From assembly GCF_021130785.1 (NCBI RefSeq), contig NC_060211.1, positions 28,195,001 through 28,259,000 of the forward strand: 64,000 nucleotides of DNA, written 5' to 3'. Source of the stretch: Homalodisca vitripennis (Eukaryota; Arthropoda; Insecta; Hemiptera; Cicadellidae). The notes beneath the pieces were generated by a model, which was given only the letters and a program-made list of their open reading frames with translations, was not told the origin of the DNA and made no database searches. Within the stretch, counting starts at the first letter, position 1. The number at the start of each line of letters is the position of its first letter. This document shows positions 34,130 through 46,509 of the stretch, piece by piece. A program made the position numbers and the translations under genes.

Positions 34130-35934
34130 CTCGGGAGTGGGAAAATGTATCATGCTGATACACAAGGTCTAGTAAAATAGCTAATGAACCACATTTGGCC
34201 TCGTAGAAAACTATGTATCCAAGTGGTTAGAAGTTACAGTGTTAAATTTCAATATTAATTTCATTCGTTCTTTTCTTAAATTCTTAATGTATCAAAATGT
34301 CTTGAAATCTATTATACTGTAGTTAGTTACAACATGAACTTTGTTTTTTTGATGTCCGGAACCAATTTCTCAAATTTTGGTCACCATTTCTGGCACACTC
34401 TGTATATTACACCTCTGGATAACATAGTTTTCGCATTCGCTGTAGTTTCAATGTGATATCAAAAAGTATTAAACCTTGCGAATGTTTCATTGTGTTGTTT
34501 ATGAAATTGAAAACATTTCAATAAGTGAAAATCGTTCATATAAAGAGTATATATAACAATAATTATTTTAAGATTGGCAACGATTTCACATATTGTGGTG
34601 CTATTTTGTCTGATTCATTTTTGTTCTCTCAGGATAGAAATATTATGTCAGCATTTGAATATTGGCGAATCTAAGATTTTATTTGTTAATAACCAATCAC
34701 ATAAAAACATCTAGTTGCCATCATATATTATATGTATTATTATATTATAGTATTTTAAAATAACCTGATGTTATAATAAAGTGATTTGAACTGCCAAAAT
34801 GAAAATAACCATGCATGTTTGTCTAATCAATACTGCATAATAAGAGAAGAGAAATATCGCATTAAACAATACTGCGCGCGTGATACAACACACGTAACAG
34901 TTGATTGTATTTTAAGATAAAACACGAGTGTCTAACGGAGTGTGAACATTGTTAGTTACAATCGCAATTAATGTTTATTTTCGAATGTGTCACTCGCAAC
35001 TAAACGTTCCATTCAACTTTACACAGTTATTGCTAGTTAGGTAATAAACTAAAATACAAACATATAGCGTGTTATTAATTGAGTTGCTACTATAGCAGTA
35101 GCGGTATGAAATGTACAACAAATATGTCTAAATTTACAAAACAAAGTTCGGATCGACACGTCTTCACCTTTTTCCCTCTTCAAGAAATGTTTAATAGAAA
35201 ATTGAAAGCTAGTAATAAGAGATCTGTGACTCTTTGAAAATGTTGACTAAAACATTTCTTTTTAGTGCAGCGAGTAAACGACGCAACCAATAATTAACTT
35301 GACGACATAATGTTTTAACATCATAATCTTGTTATCCTTCCGGTTCAGCTCTATAAAGTAGATAGATTTTGTGCCAACTGAAATATAATATATTTATTTC
35401 TTATAAGATATACTTGTACTCGATATCTTGTTAACAGTTCGAAATACAAAAATATATTTAATTGAAAAAAAGCTTAGAAAATATTATGAGCATTCCAGAA
35501 CACTGGAATTTTTATCTTGCCCCATGAAAAGCGGATTTCTGAATTTTGTGTTTAAAAATATAAAGTTTTAGTTTAAAAATCTTAAGTTTAAGTACCTTAA
35601 GTGTGTATGCAACTTAAGTTTAAACAAACGTAATATTAGAGTGAGTGGCATACAGATCTAACCAATGAACTTGTAGTTATGGTCGGGGACTTATGAGTGG
35701 ATTTGGGTTTTTGGAATCATGTTCGGTGAAGTTACGTAGATATTTTCTTAAAAGTACGTACCTTGATGAATATTGATGTAGACCGACTTTGTATAAAAAA
35801 TACTTAACATTCACTTTTGTTAAAATTTAAGTTGTTCAAGAATTAAAAGCAATATCGTCTATACAAATCTTAGCGTTATCATGGTAACAAAAGTCAGCAC
35901 ATTATTAAAAATTAGAGTTTATCGAATTCGAATC
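34130..35934. other. AT-rich sequence, nothing recognised
   Basis: No gene, RNA or repeat was recognised. Confidence 0.35.
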
Positions 35935-35937
35935 CTA

Positions 35938-36250
35938 CCAGAGGCGAGTCCAAGGATAGGAGAGTCTAATCATAGACGAGTCCAAACATAGGTGTGCCCA
36001 AGCATAGGCATATCCAAGCATAATTCATAATCTCTTTATTGCAGCATAGGCAGGTCCAAGCATGGCCGAGAGTCCAAGCATAGGCGAGTCCAAGCATTGG
36101 CGTGTCCAAGTATAGGTGTGTCCAAGCATAGGCGAGTCCAATCATAGTAGAGTCTAAGAATAGACGAGTCCAAGCATACGTGTGCCCAAGTATAGGCAGG
36201 TCCCAGCATAGGCGAGTCTAAACATAGGTAGATCCAAGCATAAGCGTATT
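35938..36250 (+). repeat. 16-bp minisatellite, diverged
   Basis: About 18 copies of a unit like GCGAGTCCAAGCATAG are present, with frequent AGG-TGTG and AGACGAG variants. A non-repeat piece of about 25 bases at 36022-36046 splits the array. Three units make 48 bases, so a minus-strand frame (36036-36311) shows a pseudo-repeat of LDSPML-like residues. Coding is unlikely. Confidence 0.9.
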
Positions 36251-36685
36251 TAGAATAAAAAATAAGGGAGGAAGCAAGCCATGGTCCTGTCCAGATTCCT
36301 GTACCAATCACCAGGTTACTAATATCTCATCGTCATCACATATTGCCAAATATTTACGGACAGTATATTATATTATAACTTCATTTGCAAGGGTATCTAT
36401 TAATAGATTTATTTACTGTATAAGAAAACAGTTATATTTCATCTTTGTAAAAAATACGTAGTAAACATAGCGTCTTATTATCTTATCTAAGAAACCAACG
36501 CGTGACGGCAATGCATCACAGGGTTTCATCTATAAAACAAACATGTTGCAACAATGCATCACATTACATGTGTAAAGCTATCATATTGAAACCCCACCAT
36601 CACATTGGGATGCCTTATCAAGTTTTGTACACAAACCAATCGTACACCCACCCTCCTCTAGATTAACACACCCTAATCCTAATAA

Positions 36686-36800
36686 TATTATAAATGCGAA
36701 AGTGCCTCTACTCGTATTTTTTATTTTCACGCGTAAACTATTGAACCGATTGTAGTGAAAATTTACATGGACATTATTACGGGCCCTGGTATGAATGGCC
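36686..36800 (+). repeat. Dispersed repeat fragment (ATTATAAATGCGAAAGT type)
   Basis: It contains ATATTATAAATGCGAAAGTG, then TTTCACGCGTAAACTATTGA followed by ACCGATTGTAGTGAAAATTT. I recall this phrase as one end of a high-copy non-coding insect element whose other end resembles CGCGG-CAGCTAGT, as at 53153; that link is recall, not shown here. Confidence 0.45.
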
Positions 36801-37700
36801 CTGGCGGCCATTCTTAGCTCCGAGCTACACACTAGTGGTCGTCAAAGTAGTGTAAAATCCCATTTTGGTCTCTCTTTCACAAGTTGTGAAATATTAATTG
36901 AAAGAGACTGTCAAATGTAATCAATATTGTTATATGATAGCACGATCATATGTTTAATTAAACAACTATTAAAATTTTTTTACAACTATAGAGTGAAAAC
37001 ATAAAGAAAGTTTGATAATAATAACACATCTTATTAAAAAAACAAACCAATTAATTTATTCTGGATTTTACTTAATGAACAAAATTGTGAATGCGTACTT
37101 ATAAAGTATTGAATTTGATTTCCTTAGACATTGTGGGACGAAATATGTACAGTGCCTGAAATAACAAAAAAGGAGGGACTGAAAATTGGCATGATTCAAC
37201 AAACCATTTGCTCCGTGACTACAGTTTGAGAAAACAAGCGAGTGCAGTGAGTCCGTGATTATAGCAAATGGAAGCAATACACGAGTCACTAAATGCAATT
37301 TTTCTGACAGAATGTCGTCGAGGGGATATCGCATCCATTTTTCAGTGACGAGGTATACGATACTGATTAGGTATATAAATACTTATGCAATTCCTAGACT
37401 GTACCGAGGAAATAGTATGATATATCGAACATGGGTAGGGAAACAAAAATTTTACTGTATCATCTTTACATATGGATGTCAATCCGCATGATGTATTGAT
37501 GTATGAAGTATTGAAGTTTGTAATTATAATTTTTGATGATTTTGTTAGTTTTTCATTTCCAATGACTATGGATATATTAATGTAATTAAAAAAAAACTGC
37601 AATTTTGAATCAAATTTAATTACAAAATTATATATATATGTATATACATTATTTCTCGAAACAAAACAGCAAACTCCAATTTGGCGTTGGAAATATAATT

Positions 37701-38539
37701 AACTAGCTGTTTCCCGCGGCTTTGCACGCTTTTCGTAAGCTTTGCCCGTGTATGAGTACTTCTGGTTTAAGTGAATTATATTTCAGACGCCGATGTAGAG
37801 TTTATCTTGTTGCCACGATCAAGAAGACCTGTCTAAAGTATGTTTATGGCCATTGTACACATACATGTACTTTATTATAAACTGGTCTAACACTCAAGCT
37901 TTAAGTTGAACCAGAATTTATTTAAAAGACAAATATAAATAAAAACTTAGCGCCTTCAAATAGAGTTTGGTTATTTAATATACGTAACTGTCTCGTAATT
38001 GCAGTTTGTAATGTGCAGGCGCTTTGATAAATTTATATTTTGTTGTGCCGCCTTGTGGTGAGTTACATTAATGGGCATAGCGTTCAAACCTTCTACGTGG
38101 ATAAATACATATACATACAAATGTTCATAATGATCGGTCAAATAATTTCTGTCTATAAAGGACATACATATAATATGTATAGATTTGAACTAGAAGTGCA
38201 AAACCTTAAACAAGAATTAATCGCACTTTTGCTTGACCTCTGGTTTTCTTAATCATTAATACTGGTACATGGGTACCTGATGATTCATTCTAATGACGTA
38301 TAACTAATTCCGCTTTAATAATATCACAAGACCCTATCTTATTACGTCACAAGTGCTGTCACTAAGAAAGCTACGAACTTCGACTTTGGAGTGAACTTCA
38401 TTGGTCGATTTTATTGATGAACTTCCACTTCATTGGTCTAAAATAGTTCAAGTACTACTGAAATCGTGGTTGCTATCCAATAAGATACACGAAATGTTAC
38501 GCAGAAATTGTGGGCGAAGCCGCGGGTGTGTTCTAGTTT
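37701..38539 (+). mobile_element. CCCGCGG-ended inverted-repeat element, copy 1
   Basis: The left end AACTAGCTGTTTCCCGCGGC and the right end GCCGCGGGTGTGTTCTAGTT are imperfect inverted repeats of about 27 bases. The left 330 bases (to about 38030) match 52832-53153 on the other strand, with landmarks CATGTACTTTATTATAAACT and AACTGTCTCGTAATTGCAGT. The right part (38340-38510) holds two CTTCATTGGTC copies. No transposase frame is present; short frames of 64-70 codons are not conserved. This is a non-autonomous DNA element by appearance; superfamily not determined. Confidence 0.72.
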
Positions 38540-38544
38540 AACCT

Positions 38545-40264
38545 AAAAATAAAAAAAAAAAGTATCAAAGGCTCTTGATATAACTAAAACATTTGTCGCT
38601 CAAAATATCTTTTGAAAGAGTACGAAAAAGTTAATATTTATAATTATTTACAATTAAAATACTGAGTACTGACTTTTGTGAATTTGTTCGGCAGCATTCC
38701 AGTGAAAAACTATCTAATGTCACTAATCTAGCGTTACATAACCTTGAAAACAAAATGTACTCAATTAGGCATTTTTTATTTATTATTTTAATTTAATTCA
38801 AAGGATGGGGAAGACTTGAATATTTTCTATCAAAGATAGAGCCATCATTAACTGCAGACTCTGTTGGCATAGTACTTGGCTTATTACCAACCGCTGCAAA
38901 ATGATTGTTCAGAACATAACACACCTGGTTACCATTTACATAATGATTGTGATGCCGTGTAAGAATTTCAATCTCATATGTTTAGCATTTCACTAATTAA
39001 TTTTGAGCCATTCTTATACTCGTTTGCTTCATAATGCTTGTAAGATGTACAAAAAAACGAGCTCTAGTCTTATTAATTACATGAATTCATAAATACTCGT
39101 TTATATAGGATTCACGTATACTCTGCAATGTTGATGTGAAATGTATATTAATTATAATATACTTGAATGGATAAATAGCCAGAAATTGTTATTTAAAACC
39201 TTACACTGTTTACGTCAACAAATCGCCTAAGTTTAGTATTACTTTTTTTTATAAGTTCCAAAGATCCCAATTTGTATTTGTAAAAGTTGGTGTAAAGATC
39301 CAAGTACAAATTCCAAATTTTCTTACTAAATATTACCGATTCCAAATTGGGATCGGTTATATGTAGTAAGAAAAAAATAAGGGATCTCCAAAAAGACTTT
39401 TTTATTCAGTATTTGTCTATGCAATATATCAAAAGCACAACTTGGAAAATGAAAGTTTTATATTGACGGTAAGAGGGATTGAAATGGTTTCTACAATAAG
39501 TATACATATATAAAAAAGTAAGTATGAAGTATTTTTATAGTTTGACTTAAATGCTCCCAACGTGTTTTAATTAAACATTCCTCTATTTAATTGCGAATAT
39601 ACTAATATTTGAGCTATAAATTCGTAAAACATCACGTAATTTATTCAAGCACGACGCCGATAGTAATATTTTCTAAATTTCTTTATTGAAGACTCATTGT
39701 ACAATAATAGTTATTTACCACTCAGGTCGACAGCGTTGCTAGATCGACAAATAAAAGCAACATAAACGTACAAGCGTGGATCACGCATGCCTGTAAAAGC
39801 TTTTGCAAATCCTTTGAGGGTAAGTTGCTTACATGAATTACACGATTATTGATACGGCTTCCTAGGCTTTCCAGTAACCTACAACAAGCAGAGTTTTACA
39901 CGCTGTTAACTGATATTCTGCCACCTGACTGAGCGTGTGGGAAAGCCCACTAACAAATAGTATGTGTCCTAACAACCTAATTACATTACGAAGTAATTAA
40001 GTTAATGTTGCAAATATAATCGGAAATTTTTGCATTATTCAATGTTTTTTTTGTGCTAGTGAAGATAATCTCTCTTTCAAAAAGCAAAACGTCGTTAAAT
40101 ATAACCGGTTCGTATCACTTTCCAATTCATTTTCCAATTAGAAATTTTATTATTTTCAGTGAAATTAATTAGAGAAAGAAGTTTTTTTATATAAATTAGT
40201 AGAAAGAATTGCTAAATTAGATAAGGATATTTATAAACGTCACAAAGGAGTAGGGTACAAAATT
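38545..40264. other. AT-rich sequence with one small hairpin
   Basis: A short inverted pair, GATCCCAATTTG (39265-39276) and CAAATTGGGATC (39343-39354), could form a hairpin. Otherwise nothing was recognised. Confidence 0.35.
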
Positions 40265-40740
40265 GCCAATTAAAAAATGCCAATCATAACATGTCAAATT
40301 TAATCAATGCCAAAACTAATAATTTTATTGCCAAAATAATGAAGTACCGATGGGAAAAAATGTTACCATAGAAACATCAAATAAATATTTGTTGTACACA
40401 AATTTCGATCTGGTTTTCCATAAGAGATTTTTTACTATGGCGCAAATTATAATTAAAGGAAAAGTTCATATTTGTGTTACAGTGGGTATATTTATATCAA
40501 AAATTCATCATAGACTGCAAGCAAATACTGGAATTTTCAATATGGTAGCAAATTACGAAGTTTACAAAGAAGGTGGCACTGTACTTGAATATAAAAAATT
40601 AAGTTGCCATCTCCACGTTTATTCGTAAAAAGTGATATAACATAAAAGTAATATCATTTTATGTTTTTGGCACCTACATTTTGGCATATTTTATTATTGG
40701 TATTTTAATTAAGTGACATATTTTAATTAGAGTGTGGAGA
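40265..40740 (+). other. ORF of unknown kind between ATGCCA-rich flanks
   Basis: A 92-codon frame (40350-40628) starts MGKNVTIETSNKYLL and ends SCHLHVYS. I recognise no domain and see no signal peptide. The left flank repeats TGCCAA-like words (AATTGCCAATTAAAAAATGC, ATGCCAAAACTAATAA). The right flank carries the inverted words TTTTTGGCACC, TTTTGGCATA and TTATTGGTATTTTAATTAAG. The flanks look like degenerate inverted repeats, so this may be a small mobile element rather than a gene. Confidence 0.3.
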
Positions 40741-42286
40741 TAAAATCAAAGGATGAATAATCAATCGAGATTTAATTTTAAAACATTGTGCGGTTTGTGA
40801 CTATGGACGTACCGGGTGTCTTAAAAGTCCCCCCTACCCCCTATTAACTTTTCTTATGAATACAGATGTGGTGATTTACTATGGGGGATTTTTATATGAC
40901 CAACTAAGGATTTTTTTTTGTATTTGAAAAGCTTTGACCGCCAAAAATGGTTTATTTTAGTAGCAAGTTAAATTTTTTAAGTACGAACCCTTAGCAACTG
41001 ACACCTGATTTTAAATTTATTATAAAAATGAAGAAAAATGGCATAACCTAAAGGCCTCTAACATTACTCTATCAAATTTGGTGGTAAATTAAAGAATTGT
41101 GTTGTGGGAATTGAGCCACAACAAAGGGCATTTAACCAACAACAAGTTACATTTAAAGTTATTGCAAGGCAGATAAAACATCCACTCACTAGTTATTTTG
41201 AGAACTTACTACAGCAAATAATAAAACAAGTTATTACAAGAATCAACAAACATCAAAAACCATTAATCACCATACCATTAGGTTATTAGGTTTTGTTTTG
41301 TCTAACCAAAGCCCAGTAGGAAGTCCTGTGAATACCAATAGCTGGTTTTGCCATGTCATCTCTTATTGGTTACCAGTTAGTATGTGAGACAGTATTATGT
41401 TGGGGAAGGGAGGGAATAAAAGATTTCGATCGTTCATAAAAACAACTCCTCCAGTTGGTTCATACAAACACACCCGTTATATAGTATCTCGTAGTTCTAT
41501 ACATTATAAACATATCATTCCACAATATGAATTGAATAACTTACACCGTATTAAAAACAGTTTTCTCTTAGAAAAATGAAATAAAAAAAAGATTATGGAA
41601 CTTTAAAATGTAATTGAAATTGACGCCCTTACGGATGGACGAGAAAGGTATATGATTACAATTTTAGTTCTAACAGGTATATAGTTTTGATTTAAAGGAG
41701 TATTTGTAAAAGTAAAAAAATCAGTTTCTACAACCAACAAGTATATTATTGTTTATTTGTGCGGGGTTTTCAACGAACGATAAACGTAATACATCAGCTT
41801 CACGAATTAGATTTCTATTTTAAATGAACTAAAAGAGTAATAAAAGAGGAATTGTTTGGTCGCTAAGGACTAACCTATAACCATGGTATGTAGAGATATG
41901 TCAGGAAACAATGATTGTCGGGTGTGAAAGGGGCGAAGGTCCAAGATGTCCATGGCGCGGCGCGGCGCTCAATTCAGGAACTGTCAGCCCAATAAAGCCG
42001 CTGGGGCGTTAGCTATGAGTCTAACAGTGATTTAGTAGCTCACCAAGTTTGTTCTGTAATTTACTCTCTATATACGAACCTGTTGGCTTACCGAGGGGTT
42101 TACACCAGCCTTACTTGTTTAAGTGATGAAACGTTTTGAAACTATAACAAATTCTTGTTATATAAAACATATTTGTAAATAGCAAAATCACACATAAATT
42201 TTGTGACAAGCTGTAATAAAATTAAAGATATGGATATTAGCCTTATTTTATTTTTTGCTTATAATGGGTCATTTGAATAAATATAT
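40741..42286. other. No gene supported
   Basis: CCGGGTGTCTTAAAAGTCCC at about 40811 resembles openings of non-coding insect repeats, but no partner copy is present. Frames at 41104-41289 and 41397-41579 have no recognised relatives. A GC-rich knot (GGCGCGGCGCGGCGC, about 41955) is isolated. Confidence 0.3.
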
Positions 42287-43631
42287 ACAGGGTGAAAATT
42301 AAATCCTGATACGGCTCGATATATTACAAAAGGATGGTGGTATTAAAGTGCAATCTTCACCATGATTATTAAAATACTTTTTGAATGTTTTTGAAGGATA
42401 AAAAATTGTTAATCTCCATTTCAAAGGGGGTAGAAAGGGGGTAACTTTAAATGTTCTAATCGCAATCCGTATCTTGAATCGTACCTGCAATTTTAAAGGT
42501 CTATTTAAAACAGAAACAAAATGACATGACATGAAAAAACATATCTACGAAGTTCTTAGCAATAGTTATGGGTAAATAACACATTGTATTATTTGATAAT
42601 CCATAACGGATGTCCAAGTTATTTGGGCCCAAAATGATGTTTTTTATGTCTGATATTAGTGCTCGAAGAACTCGTAGGGGGCATCTTTATTATCATTTCC
42701 AAGTCATCGGGCAGGCGTATATAATAAATCTTTCACTGTTGCCGCATGTAGATTGTGGAAAGCTGTCCCAGATAATATCATAATTATTGAAAAGCACGAT
42801 GAGGGCTGAAGTTAGGGCCTTTCTGCTGTGGACTCGGCGGGAGCGACGGTTGGTGGTTCTTGTGGTTGCACTTAAAGTACCTGCTTGTAAGCTGAGTGAA
42901 TGGTGAATGAAAGCTGATAAGGATGCCATAATTCTATTAGTTGATTATTGTATTAAATATGCTTTTGTTAGAGTTCAATCAATATACAACATTTTTACTT
43001 TTGAACTATACATATTTATATTGTATCGTAGTTAATTATTAAACGTAATTTAGTTTTACATGCCAGTTATATTTTATTTTCTTATTTGTATTTAGAGTTT
43101 AAGTGGAAGAGATGAATGTTTAGTCCTAACTTTTACTGTATAAATAAAGACAATTTCCGATTCATAAAATTGTAATTGTACATGGAAAAAGTGTCTAGAC
43201 ACCTATTACCAAAATTACTCACACAAAAATTAGCTACTACGTAAAGGTATAAGCTGGGAAACTCTTACGTGCTTCAATGTATTAAGTGCTCATATTGCTG
43301 ACCCACAGCCGTTTAACAGTGGGCATCCGTGTGTAAAAAGCTGATACGGCGTTAGAAATTGACTCGAGAAATTAATTGAGCCTCCGGTATTTTTCTTCGT
43401 ATCATTATGTTTCTATTGAATAGACCTATAAAATTACATGTCACAAAATACGGGTTACAATTTGAAAATATAAATTTCCCACGTCTACCCTCCTTTGAAA
43501 AAGGGATGCAAAATCTTTTATCCCACATAAAATCCATAAAAGTATTTTAATAAGTATGACGAATTATGTACATCGATATCTTCATCAATTTTGAATATAT
43601 CCAGGCGTATCAGGGTTAGTTTACACCCTGT
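42287..43631 (+). mobile_element. ACAGGGTG-ended element with about 250-bp inverted arms
   Basis: ACAGGGTGAAAATTAAATCC at the left and the inverted ACAGGGTGTAAACTAACCC at the right, each flanked by TA, continue as matching arms for about 250 bases (42287-42535 and 43385-43631). Arm landmarks are CTGATACG, TTATTAAAATACTTTT, TTTCAAAG and AGGTCTATT. Identity is only moderate, so it is old. The interior includes the LINE fragment described separately and AT-rich sequence. No transposase frame was found. TA flanks and length fit a non-autonomous Tc1/mariner-like or similar element, but the superfamily is not established. Confidence 0.78.
42660..42905 (+). pseudogene. LINE ORF2 extreme C-terminus fragment
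   Basis: KSFTVAACRLWKAVPDNIII then EKHDE (about 42725-42805) is the C-terminal SFxxxAxRLWNxLP-type block shared by many non-LTR ORF2 proteins. A frame change leads to EVRAFLLWTRRERRLVVLVV and then ACKLSEW and stop at about 42903. An upstream segment in another frame reads ARRTRRGHLYYHF. It is from a different LINE lineage than the copies at 4.5, 8.3 and 33 kb, whose C-termini differ. It lies inside the ACAGGGTG element. Confidence 0.7.
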
Positions 43632-43639
43632 ATATATAT

Positions 43640-45095
43640 AAATATTATTAAAAAGAACTGGGCAAGTAATTAAAAAAACATATAGATTTAATTTTGAGAA
43701 TTTTACATTCAGAGGGTGTCAAGACAATATGGATAAGGATGAAAACTGATAACCTCACAATCAGCACCACTGACCAAGGACGTGCTGATGGAGGAACAGC
43801 TGTTACTTGTCCAAGTCAGCTGACCAACTTGTTACTGCTCGACATCGGTTAGTATGATAAGTGATCATATCTGAACTCTCTAGACAGGACAGATAATGAT
43901 GTATCATATATTACCTAACGTATATGAAACTTCATTAACAAATATAAAAACAATTCCAAATATAACAGCTGATAAAGATAATTATAACCAATCTTACAAA
44001 CTTAGATCTATTCAAAAAGTTTTCAATTTGTTGATTTAGCTCTATTTAGGAAAATATAGTTTTATATTTAACACAATTTGGCTTATGTATTCGACAAAAT
44101 GATCTATTCTACTATTATGTTCTATCGGGAAGTTTTACTTGCCTTATTTTGAAATCCCGTACTTTTCAACGCCATGTGTATAAAAGATGACCTATGACAA
44201 CAATACTACATATAAAGCTATTCGATTCGACTGTGTTGTTTTTAATAGGAGTAAACAACGGAAATTTTCTCTAGAGAGCTATACTGCCCCCATCTCATGA
44301 CGATGAAGCACGCCGAAGAGAAAATTATGTTTCTTACTCTAATACTCTACTACTCAAATTCAATCACAAAGGTTAAATCGTGAATTGCATATGACAATGA
44401 ATAAGATATATAGAGTTGTCTAGAAGGTTTCAATGCTTTGTTGTATCTATAAGGCTCCTTAAAAAAATTAACAACTTGGAAACCATAGAACAATTAACAA
44501 CTACTCACAGTAAAACACTATAAGTATGGTATACCTCCAGTACATGCGAAGATCTGGTTTTAAACATTTTTTTATATTTTTAATATAAAACAGACTTCAA
44601 AACACGGTATGCAACTACATAGTGAAAAAGGTGCAAAAAGGATTACGGAAGATAATGGAACTTGTGTAGAACTTGATCGTGTAAAACAGGGAGTAGGTAG
44701 TTTTAACGATAGGAATTCTATAACTACAAAACCTACTCGAATTGGTGATTGGGAATTTAATTATTAGATATGCTGTGGTATTGTAAGAAATTTCAAGTTT
44801 TAGTTCGTTCCTATCTGATATTATTGGCCAGAAATTTTCCATTACAGCTTGTCGGACCTTAAACCATGACTTTTCTTATCGTTGTTGTCTATATTTGAAA
44901 CATGTTGACTCAATTTTGAATACTTTCAAGAGTATATTTCTCACTAAATTGTTTAACAGTAATTAGTCAATAGTCAAGTTCTTAAGTGCAATGCAATGAA
45001 TAAAATGTAAAGCACGCGTCAATTATATTAAAATTTTACCTTCCACTCAACATAAAAATAAAAATTAATTGTATTAATTGTATCACGTGTTCATT
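43640..45095. other. AT-rich sequence, nothing recognised
   Basis: Only short chance frames occur (44615-44842). No repeat partner was seen. Confidence 0.35.
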
Positions 45096-45285
45096 CTTCG
45101 TCAACGACTACTTTTTGGTCCCTTCAGACGATCACGACTCCAGATTTCAGGAGTGAAGTCTACAACTGCATCAGATTTCAGGTGCTGCATGTAAGAGGAA
45201 GGTGAACTGGAGCTTTATTCAACATTCGCATCGAATCAGCCCTTCCCACCCCATAGCTGCTTTATGAGTAGGATTGAGTTGTTTT
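45096..45285 (+). mobile_element. Foldback element, family 2 copy 3 (one arm)
   Basis: Contains CCTTCAGACGATCACGACTC then CAGATTTCAGGAGTGAAGTC, and AGGAAGGTGAACTGGAGCTT, matching the arm of the copy at 29355-29450. Beyond it, GAATCAGCCCTTCCCACCCC then ATAGCTGCTTTATG matches the outer part of the copy at 20899-21295 (GAATCGACCCTTCCTACC then ATAAGCTACGTTATG). The opposite arm is not found, so it is a solo or truncated copy. Confidence 0.7.
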
Positions 45286-45289
45286 AGAT

Positions 45290-45901
45290 GCTAAATTCAG
45301 CTTAATAATTTGTCTTGGCTTTTATTAAAAGTGATTTAATTTTTACATTATTTTTAGTAAGTTGACAGAACCATACAAGAGCCTCTGGTACCCAGAGGTA
45401 CATCGATAACGTGCCATAAGTAACGTCTGAGTTTTTCAGTTCACATCACATTAAATGATTGCTCACATAATTAAAAAATTGACGTATTACAGTCTTGCTG
45501 TATCTTTGTTGAATCTCGTTGCAAAAGTCTTTTACAGCAGTTTACTTCTACATATCCATAAATACACATAAGCACAAATTTAGCTTTGTTAAACATTATT
45601 TTATTTTGTAGAGTCATTTAGCCATGATATACTAAAAAGAAAATTACCTTATCACTTATTATTGAGGTGAGTTGTACCGCAATATGTACAGAAAGTCACA
45701 TGGCAGGAAAGGTAATAATCGATAGTCATAATCGCTTGGTCAACAAATCACATTAAAACTTGATGACAGCCATCAACGGAATGCTGGTTCATAACTAATT
45801 TATGGCAAGGGTCAGTTTCGCTTTGCCATTTCGAGGCCCTGACACATTGTATTCATTATGCGTTCTTTTATCATTAAGGTAAAACTTAACAGAAAAGAAA
45901 C
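45290..45901. other. AT-rich sequence, nothing recognised
   Basis: No gene or repeat was recognised between the two foldback elements. Confidence 0.35.
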
Positions 45902-46317
45902 TAACAATAATTCTTTGTTTGAAGTTTGTTTTTGACGATGGAAGAACTGTGAAAGAAACAGGATTTTCCCGACATTTGCCATCGTTCAGTGATAAAAAAA
46001 ATCAGTAAGCCTACCTTTCGAGATCTGCAATCTGATCTCTTCTTCAGTTAAATAACTAACCTAAGATAACCTAAGTTATAAACTAGGTTAAAATTTACAA
46101 ATCATACTAATGTGTAATTGTGACACGCGTAAGTCAGGAATCACAACCACCATGTTGTGTGTCTATTTATGTAGTACACTAACACTAAAACATGCATTTA
46201 TTAAAAACTAAACACTAATTATAAAAACTGAACTACAGAATACACCTAGTATTGATTTTTTGTATCACTGAACGATGGCTAATGTTCCGGAAAAATCCTG
46301 TTTCATTAACAATAATT
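45902..46317. mobile_element. Foldback element, family 1 copy 2
   Basis: The left arm runs from about 45922 (GTTTGTTTTTGACGATGGAA) through GGATTTTCCCGACATTTGCC and CAGTGATAAAAAAAATCAGT. The right arm (46240-46304) has the inverted TGATTTTTTGTATCACTGAA and CGATGGCTAATGTTCC then AAAAATCCTGTTTC. An 11-base direct repeat TAACAATAATT lies at 45902-45912 and 46307-46317 and may be a target-site duplication, although the right end lacks the last about 20 bases of the arm. The left arm keeps the hammerhead-like core; the right arm has lost it by deletion. Confidence 0.78.
46007..46047 (-). other. Hammerhead-ribozyme-like core, copy 2 left arm
   Basis: On the minus strand: CTGAAGA, an extra A, GAGATC-AGATTGCA-GATCTC, then GAAAG, GTAGG and CTT. 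Relative to the other copies (GAAAC...GTT), the second pair of the putative 2-bp stem III has changed from C-G to G-C, which keeps pairing. Confidence 0.5.
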
Positions 46318-46509
46318 TTATAAAAAACATGCTCTTTAAAGCCCTAATGATAAACCTCTGTTAAAACTGTTAAATAAAACATACAATTTGTAAAATTGTG
46401 AAACACAAAATGTGAAAAGTTCCTTAGTTATAGAAATTTATAATTTTATCCCCACTTTTATAAAAAAGATTACAAAAAATCTATATTTTTAAACAACAAC
46501 ACTTAACCA

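Noticed and set aside
44962..44980. TAGTCAATAGTCAAG as another LINE tail
   Set aside because: Only about 15 bases match, with no LINE 3' UTR beside it.
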